Shown here: positions 6,785 through 8,634 of the stretch, one piece after another | Numbering within the stretch: position 1 is the first letter of the stretch | Layout: every line of letters begins with the position of its first letter | Origin: Desulfuromusa sp. | GTDB taxonomy: Bacteria; Desulfobacterota; Desulfuromonadia; Desulfuromonadales; Geopsychrobacteraceae | Length of the DNA: 8,634 nt | Direction of reading: 5' to 3' | Assembly (NCBI GenBank): GCA_029933365.1 | Contig: JAOZOH010000119.1 | Location: 1-8,634 of the forward strand | The notes under the pieces: model-generated | What the model saw: only the letters and a program-made list of their open reading frames with translations | Told to the model about the DNA's origin: nothing | The model's database searches: none | Program-made: the position numbers and the translations under genes

Positions 6785-8365
6785 TTATTTGGTTACGTAC
6801 TGATAGAAGTTACTGTCAAAGCTTGGTCCAAGGATAAAACCTTTAACATTAGCTCGCTTAGCTAAAATTTCGATATCCTGGAACATGATCACGAAAGGAG
6901 AAACCTGCTGGTGCTCCCGCTGTAATTCAAGATACATCTGAGCCCGCTTAGCTGTATCTCTTTCCAGAACCGCCGCATCGGCTTTTTTAGTCATCTCAGG
7001 AATAGCCCAAGCATTTCTCCATGCCAGAGGCTTCGATTTGGCATTATCTGAGTTGTCCGGATTCCGGGCAAAGGTATCAGCATTGGTATGTGGATCCATG
7101 TAGTCGGGTCCCCAGCGACCGATGTAGATATCATGATTTCTGGCACGATACTTTGTCAGGGTCTGCTTCCCCTCACCGGGAATGATTTCTAGTTTGATAC
7201 CAGCCTGGGCAAATGTTCCCTGAATGGCAATCGCCATGGATGTGGTTGGCTCATTGTTCCGGGTATCCATGGTGACGGTAAAGCCTTTTTCCAGTCCAAC
7301 TTCCTTTAGTAGCGCTTTGGCTTTTGCCACGTTCAGAGAGAATGGTGTCTCTTCGAGGGCGCCAAGGAAACCTTTTGGCAAAAATGCCTGGTGGATGGTT
7401 GCTTTACCATTAAGCATGGTCTGTTCCATCCCCTTATAATCAATCAGATATTTAAGGGCTTGACGGACCTGTGGAATCTTAAGGTATTTATTTTTTTGAT
7501 TCAGCCCCAGATACCAGACCGCACCTTTCGCTTTTTTGCGGAAAACTATATTCTTGTTACCTGCCAGCCCTTTAATGTCGTCAGGTCCCAGATTTCTGGC
7601 AATATCGACGTCCCCTTTTTCAAGGAGTAACCGCTGGGTTGATGATTCAGAAATATGGCGGATAAAAACACGCTTAAGCTTTGCTTTATCTCCCCAGTAA
7701 TTATCATTCCGATCCAGAATCAGGGATTCGGAAGCTTTCCATGCTTTGAGTTTAAACAGTCCAGAACCAGCATAAGCAGTTTTCAGCCATCCATAACCGA
7801 GATCGCCATCTTTTTCATGAGACAGAACCTCTTTTTTATCAACAATTGAACCGGCAGTTGATGTCATGCAGTAGAGAAAGAAGGTTGGTGCGTATGCTTT
7901 GTTGACGATAACCTTAACCGTGTAATCGTCAATCTTGGCAATCGTCTGTTTGACATTCTCAGGTGTAAACCCGAATTGAGTTAAAATAAAAGCTGGAGAT
8001 TTATCGAGGATGACGACACGTTGCAGGGAAAATACGACATCATCAGCAGTCAGTTTATTTCCTGAGGCAAACTTGATTCCTTGTCGGATTTTGAAAGTGT
8101 AAGATTTACCATCAGGCGAGATAGTCCAACTTTCGGCAGCAATACCAAAAATATTGCTGACGTCATCAACATCATAGCCAATAAGTCGATCGTAACTGTT
8201 GCCAGCATACTCAGCACCAGTAAACTCAAAAATTTCAGCCGGATCAAGAGTAATCATGTCGTCAATACTGTTAGCCATAACCAACGTATTTGCTGGAGTT
8301 GAAGCAGTGACCACCTGAACTGAAAAAAGAATCAGCGCAATCGCAAGTAAGCAGAGTTTTTTCAT
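6785..8365 (-). CDS. dppA: Periplasmic peptide-binding protein, SBP_bac_5 family (DppA-like)
   Basis: Extracytoplasmic solute-binding protein, 526 aa from the ATG at 8365, of the DppA/OppA family. The leader MKKLCLLAIALILFSVQ has a basic start and hydrophobic core, with a likely signal peptidase I cut after VTA (residue 21). C5 is too early for a lipobox, so the mature protein should be soluble in the periplasm. Family landmarks are DRLIGYD, AESWTISPDGKSYTFKIRQGIKF, LTADDVVFSLQR, GSGLFKLKAW, DRNDNYWGDKAKL, and RWGPDYMDPHTNADTF (417-432); the last contains acidic residues where DppA-type proteins bind the peptide amino terminus. The frame is open to a GTG at 8392, rejected because AAGGAGGA (8378-8371) sits ideally, 5 nt before the ATG. 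It is the first importer gene and probably the most highly expressed, given its ribosome site and the hairpin after it. Which peptide it binds is unknown; murein-derived peptides are inferred from the downstream enzymes. Confidence 0.94.
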   Translation of the reverse strand: MKKLCLLAIALILFSVQVVTASTPANTLVMANSIDDMITLDPAEIFEFTGAEYAGNSYDRLIGYDVDDVSNIFGIAAESWTISPDGKSYTFKIRQGIKFASGNKLTADDVVFSLQRVVILDKSPAFILTQFGFTPENVKQTIAKIDDYTVKVIVNKAYAPTFFLYCMTSTAGSIVDKKEVLSHEKDGDLGYGWLKTAYAGSGLFKLKAWKASESLILDRNDNYWGDKAKLKRVFIRHISESSTQRLLLEKGDVDIARNLGPDDIKGLAGNKNIVFRKKAKGAVWYLGLNQKNKYLKIPQVRQALKYLIDYKGMEQTMLNGKATIHQAFLPKGFLGALEETPFSLNVAKAKALLKEVGLEKGFTVTMDTRNNEPTTSMAIAIQGTFAQAGIKLEIIPGEGKQTLTKYRARNHDIYIGRWGPDYMDPHTNADTFARNPDNSDNAKSKPLAWRNAWAIPEMTKKADAAVLERDTAKRAQMYLELQREHQQVSPFVIMFQDIEILAKRANVKGFILGPSFDSNFYQYVTK

Positions 8366-8370
8366 GATGT

Positions 8371-8378
8371 TCCTCCTT
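8371..8378 (-). promoter_or_regulatory. Strong Shine-Dalgarno of dppA
   Basis: AAGGAGGA, a near-perfect anti-16S match, ends 5 nt before the ATG at 8365. It is the strongest ribosome site in the window and decides the dppA start against the upstream in-frame GTG at 8392. Confidence 0.9.
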
Positions 8379-8386
8379 TGTGTAAG

Positions 8387-8442
8387 ATTCACTCAGTGGT
8401 GAATATCCGATAAAATATAAAGAAGTATACTAAACATTTAGT
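8387..8442 (-). promoter_or_regulatory. AT-rich dppA leader with inverted repeats; possible promoter/operator
   Basis: The 83 nt between the GlnQ-type gene and dppA (8366-8448) are AT-rich and hold two small symmetric elements: ATTCAC-N6-GTGAAT at 8387-8404 and ACTAAA-CA-TTTAGT at 8429-8442. GTGAATA occurs at 8399 and again at 8441, 42 bp apart. Minus-strand -10-like hexamers TATACT (8429-8424) and TATATT (8419-8414) are present, but no good -35 lies at the proper distance, so a sigma70 promoter is only possible. The repeats could be regulator sites or small RNA hairpins. No U-tract terminator follows the upstream gene, so read-through from it is also possible. Confidence 0.35.
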
Positions 8443-8448
8443 GAATAG

Positions 8449-8634
8449 CTAATGAGTCAAGATTTTACTGATAAAATCGGCCGCACGTTCAGTTTGCGGA
8501 TTATCAAAGAAATCGGCAGGTTTGCCGGTTTCGATAATTTTCCCTTCATCCATAAATAGAACCCGATCGGCCACCTTTTTAGCAAACCCCATTTCATGGG
8601 TCACAACACACATGGTAATTCCCTCAGAAGCTAA
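8449..8634 (-). CDS. glnQ: Polar amino-acid ABC transporter ATPase, GlnQ/HisP type (C-terminal part)
   Basis: The last 61 codons of an ATPase whose 5' part lies beyond the right edge; the frame is open to position 8634 and ends in TAG at 8451-8449. The residues read LASEGITMCVVTHEMGFAKK, then VADRVLFMDEGKIIETGKP and DFFDNPQTERAADFISKIL. The switch histidine in VTHEMGFA, the MDEGKI strand and the NPQTERAADFISKIL tail are diagnostic of the GlnQ/HisP/ArtP family of amino-acid importers, not of peptide importers. Walker A, signature and Walker B lie outside the window. It runs in the same direction as dppA, 83 nt upstream. It may belong to a separate amino-acid transporter operon or be co-transcribed with the peptide genes. 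The amino acid carried cannot be told from this fragment. Confidence 0.88.
   Translation of the reverse strand, partial: LASEGITMCVVTHEMGFAKKVADRVLFMDEGKIIETGKPADFFDNPQTERAADFISKILTH

Noticed and set aside
8366..8392. GTG start at 8392 for the binding protein
   Set aside because: It would place the Shine-Dalgarno inside the coding region and put a nine-residue polar extension before a normal signal peptide.

Overview
The window carries one compact, fully minus-strand gene block that reads from right to left. In transcription order it holds the 3' end of a GlnQ-type amino-acid ABC ATPase, cut by the right edge; a complete five-gene dipeptide/oligopeptide ABC importer (periplasmic binding protein, two permeases, two ATPases; dppA-B-C-D-F order); and three enzymes: an NlpC/P60 endopeptidase of YkfC type, an L-Ala-D/L-Glu-type dipeptide epimerase of the enolase superfamily, and an M19 (renal-type) metallo-dipeptidase. 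Gaps between genes are 8 to 107 nt, so dppA through the dipeptidase is most simply one operon.

The three enzymes form a logical series for eating bacterial cell-wall peptides. The importer brings in a short peptide. The YkfC-type endopeptidase cuts the gamma-D-Glu-diamino acid bond and releases L-Ala-D-Glu. The epimerase turns this into L-Ala-L-Glu, and the dipeptidase splits it into free amino acids. This pathway is inferred from family knowledge and gene order; none of the substrates is proven by sequence. The layout resembles Bacillus ykfABCD, but here it is attached to a whole importer, uses an M19 enzyme for the last step, and shows no LD-carboxypeptidase inside the window.

The organism is probably a Gram-negative bacterium. 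The binding protein has a signal peptidase I leader without a lipobox cysteine, which fits a soluble periplasmic protein rather than a Gram-positive lipoprotein. Base composition looks moderate. I cannot name a genus; a proteobacterium or desulfobacterium is a guess.

Non-coding signals are few: a 15-bp perfect hairpin between dppA and dppB with no U-tract on the coding strand, a 7-bp hairpin between dppF and the NlpC gene, and an 83-nt AT-rich leader before dppA with inverted repeats and a very strong Shine-Dalgarno. No gene-free stretch exceeds 107 nt. I see no RNA genes, mobile elements or CRISPR. Several start codons needed correction: dppA, dppC, dppD and nlpC are better started inside the longest open frame, and the dipeptidase uses TTG.
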